Positions 39,757 to 48,473 of a stretch of 53,655 bases of DNA are shown here, in pieces. Made by a program: the position numbers and the translations under genes. Source of the DNA: Streptomyces sp. PH10-H1 (GTDB lineage Bacteria; Actinomycetota; Actinomycetes; Streptomycetales; Streptomycetaceae); the NCBI RefSeq assembly GCF_030063355.1, contig NZ_JASISZ010000038.1:24868-78522 (forward strand), in the 5' to 3' direction. The stretch's first letter is position 1. Each line of letters opens with the position of its first letter. The notes under the pieces are model-generated. The model made no database searches and was not told where the DNA came from. It saw only the letters and a list, made by a program, of their open reading frames with translations.

Positions 39757-40275
39757 CTACCGCCCCGTCTCTGTCTCGCTTTGATCCTGGTTTCCGCGGG
39801 TGCGGGCGCGGGTCAGGATGCGGCGGGCGGTGTAGTCCGGGACCGCGTACGCCTGCTCGATGTCCTGGCGGGTGACCTGGGGGCGGCGGCCGGCGTCCGC
39901 GTCGGCGATCCACTGGGCCACTTCGGCGGCGCGGGGGTCGCGGTCGGGGCGCGGTGCAAGGCCCGGGGCGCCGCCGCGGCCGCCGCGGCTGCGGCGGCGC
40001 TCGGGGTCTGGCCGGGTGGTGGTGGCGTACGCCTGGGCGCGATCGAGCCGCCACATCGGGCGCCGGCGGGTCGGCAGCTCGTCCCAGCTGTCCGGCTCGG
40101 GGAATCCGTCCGGGGGCTTGGTCAGCCAATGAGAAAGGGTGGTGGTGTCCTTGTGACCGAGGAGCCGCGCGAATTCGGCCGGGGGAATCAGGCGCGTGGG
40201 GTCGTTGTCCTGGGGCGTTCCGGGCACGTCGGGTCTCCATGGGTGCGGCATGGTGCCGCTGGTCGTGGCGCTCAC
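39757..40275 (-). CDS. Helix-turn-helix/excisionase-like hypothetical protein
   Basis: A 172-residue protein starting at the GTG that overlaps the upstream stop (GTGA). The first part, LIPPAEFARLLGHKDTTTLS, HWLTKPPDGFPEPDSW and RRRPMWRLDRAQAYATTTR, is a winged HTH of the excisionase/MerR type. A Gly/Arg-rich linker and a second HTH-like part (VTRQDIEQAYAVPDYTARRI) follow. It is probably a DNA-binding regulator, and could be one that acts on the shared leaders. Confidence 0.75.
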   Translation of the reverse strand: MSATTSGTMPHPWRPDVPGTPQDNDPTRLIPPAEFARLLGHKDTTTLSHWLTKPPDGFPEPDSWDELPTRRRPMWRLDRAQAYATTTRPDPERRRSRGGRGGAPGLAPRPDRDPRAAEVAQWIADADAGRRPQVTRQDIEQAYAVPDYTARRILTRARTRGNQDQSETETGR

Positions 40276-40547
40276 CGGACCGGAGTCCACGTGACGGGAC
40301 CGGCGTCGGTGCACCGTGTGACGGTGGCGATGTCGGCGATCGTCACGGTAGCGGCCCAGTCCCAGTAAGCGGGGTGGTCGTCGGTGTGGTTGAGCTCGTA
40401 GGTGTCGGCCACGGCCTCGGGCGGGAGATCGGCGACGACGAACGAGGCGCCGGCCTCGACGCCGGCGCTGTTGCCGGGGCACAGGGTGACGGTGTCGAAC
40501 GGCAGCGGGCTGCCGGATTCGAGGGCGGGGGGGAATGCGTTTACCAT
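40272..40547 (-). CDS. Small hypothetical protein of the leader regulon
   Basis: A 91-residue acidic protein, MVNAFPPALESGSPLPFDTV, with ATVTIADIATVTRCTDAGPV near the end. AGGAG precedes the ATG. It is the first gene after leader module 2 and is coupled to the downstream HTH gene. No family is recognised. Confidence 0.68.
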   Translation of the reverse strand: MVNAFPPALESGSPLPFDTVTLCPGNSAGVEAGASFVVADLPPEAVADTYELNHTDDHPAYWDWAATVTIADIATVTRCTDAGPVTWTPVR

Positions 40548-40751
40548 GTGGGTGCTCCTGTGTAGGGAGACCTCGGCGGCGGTGCCAACCAATACCCGCC
40601 GAGGTGACGACGGCCGGCGGATTCGTCCGTCGGCCGTCGTCGTTGCGTCGGTTGTCAGAGTGCGCGCTCCCGGCCTGTGGGCCGGGGTTGCTGTCCGGGA
40701 GACGACACCCCGGACAGATTCTATTAAAGCATGTTTCCCGGGTCTGTATCA
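40548..40751 (-). promoter_or_regulatory. Shared leader module 2 (variant, three hairpins)
   Basis: The promoter has -10 TTTAAT (40728-40723) and a weaker -35 TGATAC. Three hairpins follow: CTGTCCGGG/CCCGGACAG (40691-40717), CGACGGCCG/CGGCCGTCG (40608-40639) and CCTCGGCGG/CCGCCGAGG (40571-40604). The last has the conserved loop GGTTGGCACCG. The loop is the same as in the other leaders although the stem sequence is entirely different. CCTACAC lies before AGGAG. Confidence 0.75.
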
Positions 40752-40830
40752 GTCGTCTCGCGTGAGTGGCCGGCGTGCGGCCGGCTCCCGGGGCAGTGCA
40801 GTGTGCTTGCCGCCGCGCTGGTCGATCGGG

Positions 40831-41061
40831 TCACGCGATGCGGGGCACGCTGTACGGCCGCTTGTCTGTAAGAGGGTTTTTGGGCCGCACTACAGCAAGG
40901 TGATTTGGCTGCACTCCCGAACGCGCGGACGACAGCAAGGAGAAGGCCACACCGGCCCCTTCTTGCTGGCCAGGCTTGTGCGCCAGCTCCCCAAAACCCT
41001 TCCCACAGACAGGGGTGGCGTTGTTCTGATAGACGTCGGCGCGGAGCTGGTATTCGGACAT
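40831..41061 (-). CDS. Possible small protein, unrecognised
   Basis: A 76-residue frame, MSEYQLRADVYQNNATPVCG, then KGFGELAHKPGQQEGAGVAF. AGAGGTCCC lies before the ATG. The N-terminal half has a natural composition, unlike the usual shadow frames, but the C-terminus is basic and unremarkable. It has no clear promoter of its own, and the leader downstream points away from it. It may be a gene or a remnant. The 255 bp upstream (41062-41316) hold nothing I can name. Confidence 0.38.
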   Translation of the reverse strand: MSEYQLRADVYQNNATPVCGKGFGELAHKPGQQEGAGVAFSLLSSARSGVQPNHLAVVRPKNPLTDKRPYSVPRIA

Positions 41062-41316
41062 TCGGGACCTCTGTCGGTTGGTTGTGCGGTGGAAACTCTG
41101 CGGGGTGGCCGGGTGCCGGCGCGCGCTCCCACGCCCGGCGCCCGTCGCTGCTCGGACTGGCCGCCTGCGGCCTGGCCGGGCAGGGGCGGTGAACGCGCCG
41201 GGCAGCCGGGGCCGCCGCCCCGAAGGGGTGTCCTTTCAGGGCGCGGCCGGCGCGGGGCTGCCGGTCGCGAGGTGCGGGGCTGGCCGCCGGGTGGCTCCCG
41301 GCGGCCAGCGGACCGG

Positions 41317-41712
41317 CTACCGGTCGCGGTGCTCGCGCTGCTCGTGGGCCCGCTCGACCCGCTCGATCAGGGGCGCGAGGCAGTCCAGGTGCCAGGGAGC
41401 CGAAATCAGGGCCAGCCCGCGCTCGATGGACTCGAACGCGCCGCGCGGCATGGTCTCCAACGTGGTGGACAACGGGGTGATCTCGGCCGGGAAGATCGCG
41501 TGCATGCTCTCGCCCGACTGCGGCTGTCCCTGGCCCCAGAACCACACCAAAACCATGGTGGCGCTCTCTGCGGCGCCCCATGCGTCCACGACCACACCGG
41601 AGCCGGTGGGGATGCGGGGGTACTGCGCGAGCGGCTGGACGCTGACCAGCGTTCCGGCGGGCAGATCGCGGACCGCCGGTACGGGGCGGGCGATGCGCTG
41701 GGCGGCAATCAT
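41317..41712 (-). CDS. Hypothetical protein of the leader regulon
   Basis: A 131-residue protein, ATG at 41712 behind AAGGAGCC. A beta-rich part (AGTLVSVQPLAQYPRIPTGS, GVVVDAWGAAESATMVLVWF) resembling an SH3-like barrel is followed by helices. It ends in a charged segment (LIERVERAHEQREHRDR). Unknown function. It is preceded by leader module 3. Confidence 0.7.
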   Translation of the reverse strand: MIAAQRIARPVPAVRDLPAGTLVSVQPLAQYPRIPTGSGVVVDAWGAAESATMVLVWFWGQGQPQSGESMHAIFPAEITPLSTTLETMPRGAFESIERGLALISAPWHLDCLAPLIERVERAHEQREHRDR

Positions 41713-41831
41713 GGGTGGCTCCTTGGTGTGTAGGAAGCGGCCCGGCCGGTCGGCCGGGCGGTGATCCGGGAGGCGGTGCCAACCCCTCCCGAACAAGCTC
41801 TATTAAACCATGTAACAGGTGTTGCTGTCCA
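41713..41831 (-). promoter_or_regulatory. Shared leader module 3
   Basis: The promoter has TGGACA (41831-41826), an 18-bp spacer and TTTAAT (41807-41802). A perfect hairpin, CGGGAGG/CCTCCCG (41791-41767), encloses the loop GGTTGGCACCG. A second GC hairpin (GCCCGGCC/GGCCGGGC) and CCTACACACC follow, right before AAGGAG. Confidence 0.8.
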
Positions 41832-41932
41832 CTCGGAACGGGCGCCGAATGGGTGAACGGCGCTGATCACAGGGGCCGTTGGGTCCGACCGGGGCCGGTG
41901 GGGGGGGTCGGCCCCGGTCGGCTGAGCGGGCG

Positions 41933-42619
41933 TCAGTCCTTCGCGGGGGTCCAGCGGCAGCGAATCAGGTTCGTCTGTCGGGTGCCCTGGTACTGGCCGT
42001 GGCTGGCCACCGTGCCGGTGACCTGCACGCGGGCCCCCTTGTCCGGGACGTTCTTGGTCTTGGCCTCCCAGACGTAGATGTGGTGGTCTGCATCGCGGAA
42101 CTTGACCAAGAGGCGCGGCTGCTCGCTGTAGCCGAAACGGCTGCTGCCCTGGTCGACCACCACCGCCACGGTGACGGTGAGCGTCAGGCGCTCGCCCTGG
42201 GCGCACTGGTGGCGGGAGTGCTCGGCCGAAGCGGTGCGCTCGGCGGCCATCGCGGCGCGCTGCTGCGTGCGCCGGTAGGCGTCGACGGCGGAGCACAGAA
42301 CGGGGATGTCCCGGGTGCTGGCGCGCTCCATGCGGGCGATGCGGGCGAGGGTGGTCCGGTAGGCGTTGCCGCGCTCGCCTTCGGCGCACCATGCCAGGAC
42401 GGCGGGGGTTTCGGCGGCGGCTGCCTCGCACTGGGCGGCGAACCTCTGGCGGTCCCCGCGCTCGATCGGGTCCTGTGCGAAGAGCCAGCGCTCGACATCC
42501 ATGGCAGTGGGTACGGCGGGTTCCCACTGGCGGGTAAGCGGCTGGTAGTAGCCGCGTGCGCGGGTGACGGCGGCGGCGGCGCGGATGATCTCGGTGGGGG
42601 TCAGTGCGGCGGTGGCCAC
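41933..42619 (-). CDS. Hypothetical protein with C-terminal OB-fold-like domain
   Basis: A 228-residue protein starting at GTG behind AGGAG. The first 130 residues are helical (MDVERWLFAQDPIERGDRQR, RTTLARIARMERAS). The last 90 form a strand-rich domain, RLTLTVTVAVVVDQGSSRFG, VKFRDADHHIYVWEAKTK and ARVQVTGTVASHGQYQGTRQ, like an OB-fold that binds single-stranded nucleic acid. A DNA-protecting role would fit a conjugative plasmid but is inferred from the fold pattern only. Confidence 0.68.
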   Translation of the reverse strand: MATAALTPTEIIRAAAAVTRARGYYQPLTRQWEPAVPTAMDVERWLFAQDPIERGDRQRFAAQCEAAAAETPAVLAWCAEGERGNAYRTTLARIARMERASTRDIPVLCSAVDAYRRTQQRAAMAAERTASAEHSRHQCAQGERLTLTVTVAVVVDQGSSRFGYSEQPRLLVKFRDADHHIYVWEAKTKNVPDKGARVQVTGTVASHGQYQGTRQTNLIRCRWTPAKD

Positions 42620-42703
42620 GGGTGCGCTCCTGTGGTGTGTAGGGGGTTGGGCGGGGTCCGGCGGCGGACGGGGTGCCGTCCGTCCGCCGCCGGGGCGGTG
42701 GGG
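42620..42703 (-). promoter_or_regulatory. Intergenic half-leader 4 (hairpin plus CCTACAC box)
   Basis: There is no promoter in this 84-bp gap. It has a 14-bp hairpin, CCGGCGGCGGACGG with its complement, around 42658-42693, whose loop contains GGCACC. CCTACACACC follows, directly before AGGAG. It looks like the downstream half of the shared leader placed inside an operon. Confidence 0.55.
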
Positions 42704-43405
42704 CTATTCGGCCGCGTCGCACGCGCACAGCGTGCGGAAACCGTCGCTGTCGACCTCGATTTCCTCTCCGCAGTCCTCGCACCGCGCGGCCCGGGTCCGG
42801 ACGGCGGGGGCGGCGGCCTGCGGGGCCTGGCGGCCTCCGTGGATCGCGGCGTCCTGGGTGAGCGGGCCGTGATCGGCCTCGTACGCCCGGGGCTCGGTGA
42901 CGGTCCACGCGTGGAAGAACTGGTTCGTCTGCTGCGGGTGCGCTCCGCACACCAGTAGGCGGGTGGCGGGGTCTACAGCGGGGTGCAGTACGCGGGTGGC
43001 GGGCGCGGTGCAGTGCCCGGCCTGCGGGCTGACGAACACTTCGCACGTGAGAGGGGGCGGGGTGATGATCAGTCGGGGGAGGTTGCTGCCCATGCGGAAG
43101 TCGTTGAGCGTGGTGACCTGCCATCCGGCGGCCTTGAACGCCCGGCGGTAGGCGTTGGCGGCGTCCTTGATGGCCCACGAGCGGCGCATGGTGTCGTGGT
43201 AATCCTCGCTGCTCGTGGCGTCGTCGTGTGCGTGCTCGTAGCTGACGACGATTTCGCCGGTTGCGCTGCGGGGGTCGAGGTAGGCGCCTGCGCTGAGGGT
43301 GTGGCCGGTGGCGTTGAGCGTGGCGAGGGGGAGGGCAGCGCGGGTGAGGATCGCGCGGGCGGCGCGGACGGCGGGCGCGGGGGTCTGGGCGGTGGCGTCG
43401 GTCAT
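42704..43405 (-). CDS. Hypothetical protein with C-terminal zinc ribbon
   Basis: A 233-residue protein, ATG at 43405. The N-terminal domain has RSATGEIVVSYEHAHDDATS and AYRRAFKAAGWQVTTLNDFR. A middle Cys/His part (FVSPQAGHCTAPATR, LLVCGAH) precedes the C-terminal ribbon ARCEDCGEEIEVDSDGFRTL with CAC. It is the upstream partner of the OB-fold gene. No family is recognised. Confidence 0.7.
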   Translation of the reverse strand: MTDATAQTPAPAVRAARAILTRAALPLATLNATGHTLSAGAYLDPRSATGEIVVSYEHAHDDATSSEDYHDTMRRSWAIKDAANAYRRAFKAAGWQVTTLNDFRMGSNLPRLIITPPPLTCEVFVSPQAGHCTAPATRVLHPAVDPATRLLVCGAHPQQTNQFFHAWTVTEPRAYEADHGPLTQDAAIHGGRQAPQAAAPAVRTRAARCEDCGEEIEVDSDGFRTLCACDAAE

Positions 43406-43515
43406 GGGTGTTAGTCCTCCTGGGTAGGGTCCGCCGGTGGTCCGGGCGGGGTGGGGAGGCGGTGCCAGCCTCCGGGGGTGGGCGGGGCGCCGGTGAGGCG
43501 CCCCGCCCGGTGGGA
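43406..43515 (-). promoter_or_regulatory. Intergenic half-leader 5
   Basis: Two hairpins lie between genes: GGGCGGGGCGCC with its complement (terminator-like), then GGAGGC/GCCTCC with the loop TGGCACC. CCCTACCCAGGAGG follows. No TTTAAT promoter is present, so this is a partial version of the leader. Confidence 0.55.
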
Positions 43516-44178
43516 CTAGCGGAGCGGGGTCACCTGGTCGACGTCGACCGGGCGCGTCATCACGACGCGGATGACGTCCAACAGGCGCGGCGCGAGCGCG
43601 TAGCGGCGGGGGCGCCCGTCGTACAGGTGCGCGTGGGCACGGCGGACGGCGGCACCGTCCGGCAGCACGGCGGGGCCTTCGCCGTCGTACTTGTAGAAGC
43701 GGTGGACCTGGTAGGCACCCGGCACGTCGGGGGCCGGGCGGTCCTGCTCGCGCGGCAGTACCTCCACGTTGGCCGGGAAGTAGGTCAGGGTGTCGGTGCA
43801 CTCGGTGATGGTGACCTGCTCGGCGCCGGGCAGGCGGCCCGCCCATTCGTACTGCGCGCGGGCCGTCTCGCCGGTGTGCATCTTGCTTGAGCGGAAGCCC
43901 TTGCCCTGGATGACGTACTCCACCTGCCAGTAGCGGGTGCGCTTGGTGCGGACGGCGTCCAGGAACGTGATCACGCGGTTCGCGACCTCGGCGGCGAACT
44001 CCCCGCCCTCGAAATACGCCTCCACGCGGGCGGCGGCCTCGCCGAGAGTGACGGCCGTGGTGGCGATGCGGGCATGCAGCGAGCGCTGCGAGTCGCGGGA
44101 CTGCTGCGCGATGAACGCGAGTCGTACGAACTCGTCCAGCTGCTGCGGGTCGTGCAGATCGGGAGTAACGGTGTTCAC
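43516..44178 (-). CDS. Hypothetical protein of the leader regulon
   Basis: A 220-residue protein starting at GTG behind GAGGAG. It is helical at first (QQLDEFVRLAFIAQQSRDSQ, ARVEAYFEGGEFAAEVANRV), then strand-rich (YWQVEYVIQGKGFRSSKM, EQVTITECTDTLTYFPANVE). The end is basic (GRPRRYALAPRLLDVIRVVM). Unknown function. It is first after leader module 6 and probably heads an operon with the zinc-ribbon and OB-fold genes. Confidence 0.7.
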   Translation of the reverse strand: MNTVTPDLHDPQQLDEFVRLAFIAQQSRDSQRSLHARIATTAVTLGEAAARVEAYFEGGEFAAEVANRVITFLDAVRTKRTRYWQVEYVIQGKGFRSSKMHTGETARAQYEWAGRLPGAEQVTITECTDTLTYFPANVEVLPREQDRPAPDVPGAYQVHRFYKYDGEGPAVLPDGAAVRRAHAHLYDGRPRRYALAPRLLDVIRVVMTRPVDVDQVTPLR

Positions 44179-44297
44179 GGGTTCTCCTCGTGTAGGGGTA
44201 CGCCTCAGGCCGGCCTGGGGCCGGGGGTTGCTTCGGGAGGCGGTGCCAACCCCTCCCGAACAGTCTCTATTAAACCATGTTCGTGGCGTTGTGTCCA
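44179..44297 (-). promoter_or_regulatory. Shared leader module 6
   Basis: The promoter has TGGACA (44297-44292), a 17-bp spacer and TTTAAT (44274-44269). A perfect hairpin, CGGGAGG/CCTCCCG (44258-44234), encloses the loop GGTTGGCACCG. A second GC-rich hairpin and CCCCTACACGAGGAG follow, leading into the GTG start. Confidence 0.8.
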
Positions 44298-44393
44298 ATC
44301 GGGCCGATGTCCGAATGGGGGCAAGTCCGCTGGCCATGGGGCCGGTTGGGGTCCCGCCGGACCGGTGCGCGACCGGTCCGGCGGGGTGGTGGG

Positions 44394-44564
44394 TCAGGCG
44401 GACCGGCGGCCCCTGGGCGCCTGGATGGCCTCGATGGCGTGCGCCTGGGCCTCCTGGAGCCGGTTGGCGACCTTGGCGGCGCGGGCGGCACGGTCTTCGG
44501 GGGTGCCGTAGTCGGCCTTCGCCTGGGCCAGCAGGGCGCGGGCGGCGGGGGTGGGCTTGCTCAT
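44394..44564 (-). CDS. 56-residue Ala-rich helical protein of the leader regulon
   Basis: A short gene, MSKPTPAARALLAQAKADYG then TPEDRAARAAKVANRLQE, ending IQAPRGRRSA. Its own complete leader (module 7) and an AGGAG site support it despite the small size. It is a predicted amphipathic helix with a basic end, possibly a DNA- or protein-binding regulator. Confidence 0.68.
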   Translation of the reverse strand: MSKPTPAARALLAQAKADYGTPEDRAARAAKVANRLQEAQAHAIEAIQAPRGRRSA

Positions 44565-44682
44565 GGGTGACTCCTGGGTGTGTAGGAAGTGGCCCGGCCG
44601 GTCGGCTGGGCGGTGGTCCGGGAGGCGGTGCCAACCCCTCCCGAACAGTCTCTATTAAAGCATGTTCTTGGTGGTGGATCTA
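44565..44682 (-). promoter_or_regulatory. Shared leader module 7
   Basis: The -10 TTTAAT (44659-44654) lies in the conserved ACATGCTTTAATAGAGAC context, and the -35 is degenerate. A perfect hairpin, CGGGAGG/CCTCCCG (44643-44619), encloses the loop GGTTGGCACCG. A second hairpin (GCCCAGCCGACCGGCCGGGC) and CCTACACACCCAGGAG follow. Confidence 0.78.
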
Positions 44683-44728
44683 CCCTGCCACGCCCAACGG
44701 GGTGCCTGGTTTTGGTGGTGATGTGCCG

Positions 44729-45188
44729 TCAGATTTCGCCGCGATCCCTCAGGTAGGCGGCGTACAGGGTGGCGACAAGGGAGTCGGTGGTGGCGGGGAC
44801 TCGGCGGGCGTCTAGGGCGCCGTCCCGGCGGCCGTGGAAGTAGATCGGAAAGGGCTTGGCGATCGGCGGTACGAACAGTTCATACAGGCCGTGGGCGCTG
44901 GCTACGCGGACGGATGCGGCGGCGGCGTCGGCGTTCCATCCGTAGGCCCGGCGGTCGGCGGTGAGCCATTCCGCGAGGTGGCGGTGGATGGCGCGGGCCT
45001 GGAGGACATCGGCGTTCGGTGTGCCGACGGGGGCGGCGGGCGCGCATCCGCACCCGGCCTCGATGGCGGGGGCGCCGGTCAGTTCGCGGGTGGGGGCCAG
45101 CGCCTGCGGGCCGGTGCCTCGGGCTTGCAGCACGTAGGCGGCGGCCTCGGCGGGGCCGGTGAGGATGAGCGGGCGGCCGGTGACGGGG
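44729..45188 (-). pseudogene. 3' part of a leader-regulon gene split by the transposable element
   Basis: The reading frame from the element border to the stop at 44729 encodes TGRPLILTGPAEAAAYVLQA through ATLYAAYLRDRGEI. Joined to the fragment at 48611-48742 after removing the element and one target-site copy, it gives an uninterrupted 194-residue protein. An alternative ORF starting inside the element adds unrelated residues. The original function is unknown. The middle contains a Cys-Ala-rich segment, EAGCGCAPAAP, and a helical domain. Confidence 0.85.
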
Positions 45189-45384
45189 TGTTGAGAGTCA
45201 CTCAAGATGCCGATGTGGGCGGTGAGTTGGGGCATTCTGTGTGCCGACAGATTCGAGCGCATGTCGGTGTGGCCCCGGTGTTCGTTGGCGGCGGCACCTT
45301 GCCGATGAGGGCATGCGAAGGCCCTCCCGGTGATCTCTTGGCCGAGGTGTCCCGGGAGGGCCGTGGGTAGCACGCGGAGGTGCT

Positions 45385-45960
45385 GTGCTCACGGTAGGGA
45401 CGAATGCGGCCGAGGTCGAGACCCGGTTGGCCAACGAGGAGTTGGCATGCCCGGATTGTGGGGGTGTGCTGGCGCCGTGGGGCTGGGCCCGGGGGCGGGT
45501 GCTGCGGAGCGGGACAGGGGCGGTGCGGCTTCGTCCGCGTCGCGCCCGGTGCGGTGGGTGCGGGGCATCGCATGTGCTTCTCCCGGTATTCGTGCTGGTC
45601 AGGCGGGTGGACCTGGCGGAAGTGATAGGGGCGGCGCTGGCCGCGAAAGCGTCAGGGGCGGGGACGAGGGTGATCGCCGGGCAGCTTCGGCGGCCGGTGG
45701 ACACCGTGAGGGGCTGGCTGCGCAGGTTCTCCGCGCGAGCTGAGCAGATACGGGCGTACTTCACGGTGCTGCTGGTCGAGGCGGGGGTCGATCCGGTGAT
45801 GCCGGCCGCGATGGCGACGCCGTTCGCGGACGCGGTCGCCGCGGTCGCCGGGGCATGGAAAGCGGCGGCCTCGCGCTGGCCGGACATCGGCGAGGTGTCG
45901 CCGTGGCAGCTGGCCTGCGCGGCCTCGCAGGGCCGGTTACTGGCACCCACCTGGCCTTGA
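45385..45960 (+). CDS. Transposon accessory protein with zinc-ribbon and HTH (DUF6431-like)
   Basis: A 191-residue protein starting at GTG behind CGGAGG. The Cys ribbon is LACPDCGGVLAPWGWARG plus ARCGGCGASHVLLPVF (about residues 20-65). A helix-turn-helix region follows (GAGTRVIAGQLRRPVDTVRG). The C-terminal part is helical. It is placed first in the element, as in other actinomycete elements with an integrase plus ATPase. It probably binds the transposon ends or the target. Confidence 0.78.
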   Translation: MLTVGTNAAEVETRLANEELACPDCGGVLAPWGWARGRVLRSGTGAVRLRPRRARCGGCGASHVLLPVFVLVRRVDLAEVIGAALAAKASGAGTRVIAGQLRRPVDTVRGWLRRFSARAEQIRAYFTVLLVEAGVDPVMPAAMATPFADAVAAVAGAWKAAASRWPDIGEVSPWQLACAASQGRLLAPTWP

Positions 45961-46055
45961 TCAACGATCAACACGAACTCCCTCTGACGCAGCGGGGTTT
46001 GCTCCTGAAAGCCTCGGCGGGCCCATAGCCATGGCGAGATGTCAGGAAGGTGGAC

Positions 46056-47459
46056 GTGTCGAAGAAGGACGACGAGCAGGCGACCCGGCTGGAAAGAGCC
46101 CGGTCGATCGGCCTGTTCCGATACATGCTGATCAGAGAGGCCGCGGACCCGACGCTGACCAGCCGCCAGCGCGGCAAACTGGTGCGCCAGCTCGCTTCGC
46201 AGGAGCACACTGACGCGGACGGCCGCACCGTGAGGATCACCCGGTGGACGCTGGACCGGTGGATATTGGACTGGCGTCAGGGCGGGTTCGACGCTTTGGT
46301 GCCCTCCGCCCGGCAGTCCCAGCCGCGGACCCCGCCGGAGGTGTTCGAGCTGGCCGCCGCGTTGAAGAAGGAGAACCCGGACCGCACGGCCGCGCAGGTC
46401 CGCCGGATTCTGCGGGCTCAGCTGGGCTGGGCGCCGGACGAGCGCACGTTGCAGCGGATGTTCCACCGCACCGGCCTGGTCGCGCTCAGGGCTCCGAAGG
46501 AGTCGGCGGTGTTCGGCCGGTTCGAGGCCGCCCGCCCGAATGAAATCTGGACCGGGGACGCGTTGCACGGGCCGCGGATCGACGGCCGCAAAACGTACCT
46601 CTTCGCCTTCGTGGACGATCATTCGCGGGCGGTGGTCGGGCACCGCTGGGGCTTCGCGGAGGACACCGTCCGCCTGGCCGCGGCCCTGCGGCCGGCTCTC
46701 GCGGCCCGAGGCGTCCCCCAGTACATCTACGTGGACAACGGGAGTGCCTTCGTCGACTCGTGGTTGCTGAGGGCCTGCGCGAAACTCGGCATCAAGCTGG
46801 TGCATTCCACCCCGGGACGGCCCGAGGGCAGGGGCAAAATCGAACGGTTCTTCCGCACCGTGAACGGTGAGTTCACCGTCGAGATCGCCTCCGGCACCGG
46901 CGAGGTCGGACGGGAGATCAAGGACCTCGCCGAGATGAACCGCCTGTTCACGGCATGGGTCGAACAGACCTACCACCGGCGGGTGCACTCCGAGACGAAG
47001 ATGCCGCCGCTGGAACGCTGGATGGCCGGCGCCCCCTTCCCGGTCCCGGCCCCGGCCGACCTGGCCGAGGCTTTCCGCTGGTCCGAATACCGCAGCGTCG
47101 GCAAGACCGCAACGGTGTCCTTGCACGGCAACCGCTACCAGGTCGACCCACACCTGGCCGGCCGCAAGGTCGAGCTCGTCTTCGACCCGTTCGACCTGAC
47201 CTTCCTGCGGGTCCGCGTCGACGGGCAGGACGCGGGCACCGCCCTGCCGTTCCAGATCACCCGGCACTCCCACCCCAAGGCCCGTCCCGAGGTCCCGGCC
47301 GACGAGCCCAGGCCCACGACCGGCATCGACTACCTCGGCCTGATCGACGCCGCGCACTCGGCCGAGCTCGGAGAAAAGATCAACTACGCGGCCCTGGGCT
47401 GGGACGGCCCCGCCAGCGTCGACCTGACCGGCACAAACGACGATGCCGCAACTTCCTGA
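46056..47459 (+). CDS. tnpA: DDE integrase-type transposase (rve/TniA-like)
   Basis: A 467-residue protein. GTG at 46056 is favoured because GAAGG lies five bases upstream; another in-frame GTG is at 46050. The N-terminal HTH includes RWTLDRWILDWRQGGFDALV. The rve core carries catalytic Asp in EIWTGDALHG, Asp in YIYVDNGSAFVDS and Glu in EGRGKIERFFRTV. YHRRVHSETKMPPLERW and a C-terminal barrel (GNRYQVDPHLAGRKVELVF) follow. It works with the ATPase encoded downstream. Confidence 0.92.
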   Translation: MSKKDDEQATRLERARSIGLFRYMLIREAADPTLTSRQRGKLVRQLASQEHTDADGRTVRITRWTLDRWILDWRQGGFDALVPSARQSQPRTPPEVFELAAALKKENPDRTAAQVRRILRAQLGWAPDERTLQRMFHRTGLVALRAPKESAVFGRFEAARPNEIWTGDALHGPRIDGRKTYLFAFVDDHSRAVVGHRWGFAEDTVRLAAALRPALAARGVPQYIYVDNGSAFVDSWLLRACAKLGIKLVHSTPGRPEGRGKIERFFRTVNGEFTVEIASGTGEVGREIKDLAEMNRLFTAWVEQTYHRRVHSETKMPPLERWMAGAPFPVPAPADLAEAFRWSEYRSVGKTATVSLHGNRYQVDPHLAGRKVELVFDPFDLTFLRVRVDGQDAGTALPFQITRHSHPKARPEVPADEPRPTTGIDYLGLIDAAHSAELGEKINYAALGWDGPASVDLTGTNDDAATS

Positions 47460-47667
47460 TCCGGCAGGGCTCGCGGTGTTCCTGACCGAACTGCACGGCT
47501 TCTTCGAAGCCTGCGACCAGGACGTCGACGCCGCCCTGGCCAGGCACTTCGGCGAGGACACCGCCCCCGACTGGATCATCGCCGTCCTGGAACTGGTCAT
47601 CGAAAGCCTCACCGGCCGCCCCATGACACCCGTCCCCACCAGCGAACTTTCCGGAGCACACACGTGA
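47443..47667 (+). CDS. Small protein between transposase and ATPase
   Basis: A 74-residue acidic helical protein, MPQLPDPAGLAVFLTELHGF with DWIIAVLELVIESLTGRPM. It overlaps the transposase end by 17 bases and the ATPase start by four (GTGA). Strict coupling argues that it is translated. It may bridge the two larger proteins. Confidence 0.75.
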   Translation: MPQLPDPAGLAVFLTELHGFFEACDQDVDAALARHFGEDTAPDWIIAVLELVIESLTGRPMTPVPTSELSGAHT

Positions 47668-48473
47668 TTGAGAAACTCCAGGCCCACTACGGATTCGAGC
47701 GCATGCCCTTCGGCCGGAACCTTTCGCCCGGCATGCTCCACCGGCACGACTCCCACAACCAGGCCGTCGCCCGGATCTCCTGGTGCATCGCGGAGCGGTC
47801 CATCGGCGTGGTCACCGGCGAGGTCGGCGCCGGCAAGACCGTCTCGGTCCGCACCACCCTGGACGCACTCGACCCCTCGAAATACACCGTCATATACCTC
47901 CCGAACCCGTTGATCGGGGTCCGCGGCATCCACGAAGAGATCGTCAACTCCTTCGGCCAGACCCCCTCCCATCTCGGTTCCCGCCTGACCGTTCAGACCG
48001 GCAAGGCCCTGATGGCCGAGCGTGAGGAACGCGGGCGCACCCCTGTCCTGGTCCTGGACGAGGCCCACCTTCTGTCCTACGAACAGCTGGAAACGGTGCG
48101 GATGCTGACCAACCAGGGCATGGACCAGGACTCGCCGCTGTCCTGCCTGCTGGTCGGCCAGCCGACCCTGCGGCGGACCATGAAACTCGCCGTCCTGGCC
48201 GCCCTCGAACAGCGGACCGCCCTGCGCTACACGATGCCGGGCATGACGTCGGCCGAGACCACCAGCTACGTCGCCCACCACCTCAAACTCGTCGGCCGGC
48301 CGGACCAGCTGTTCACCGAGGACGCCCTGGCCCTGATCCACACCACCTCGCGGGGCTACCCCAGAGCGGTCAACAACCTTGCCCTGCAAGCCCTGGTCGC
48401 CGCGTTCGCCACCGGCAAGAACCTCGTCGACGAGGCCGCGGCCCGCGCAGCCGTCAGCGAGGTGGTCGACTGA
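47664..48473 (+). CDS. AAA ATPase of the transposon (TniB/ExeA-like)
   Basis: A 269-residue protein starting at GTG in the GTGA overlap. The N-terminal HYGFERMPFGRNLSPGMLHR is typical of ExeA/TniB relatives. Walker A is GVVTGEVGAGKTVSVRT (about 50-66), Walker B is TPVLVLDEAHLLSYEQL (about 130-146) and sensor 1 is SCLLVGQP. The lid region contains TTSRGYPRAVNNLALQALVA. It regulates target choice and activates the transposase. Confidence 0.9.
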   Translation: MIEKLQAHYGFERMPFGRNLSPGMLHRHDSHNQAVARISWCIAERSIGVVTGEVGAGKTVSVRTTLDALDPSKYTVIYLPNPLIGVRGIHEEIVNSFGQTPSHLGSRLTVQTGKALMAEREERGRTPVLVLDEAHLLSYEQLETVRMLTNQGMDQDSPLSCLLVGQPTLRRTMKLAVLAALEQRTALRYTMPGMTSAETTSYVAHHLKLVGRPDQLFTEDALALIHTTSRGYPRAVNNLALQALVAAFATGKNLVDEAAARAAVSEVVD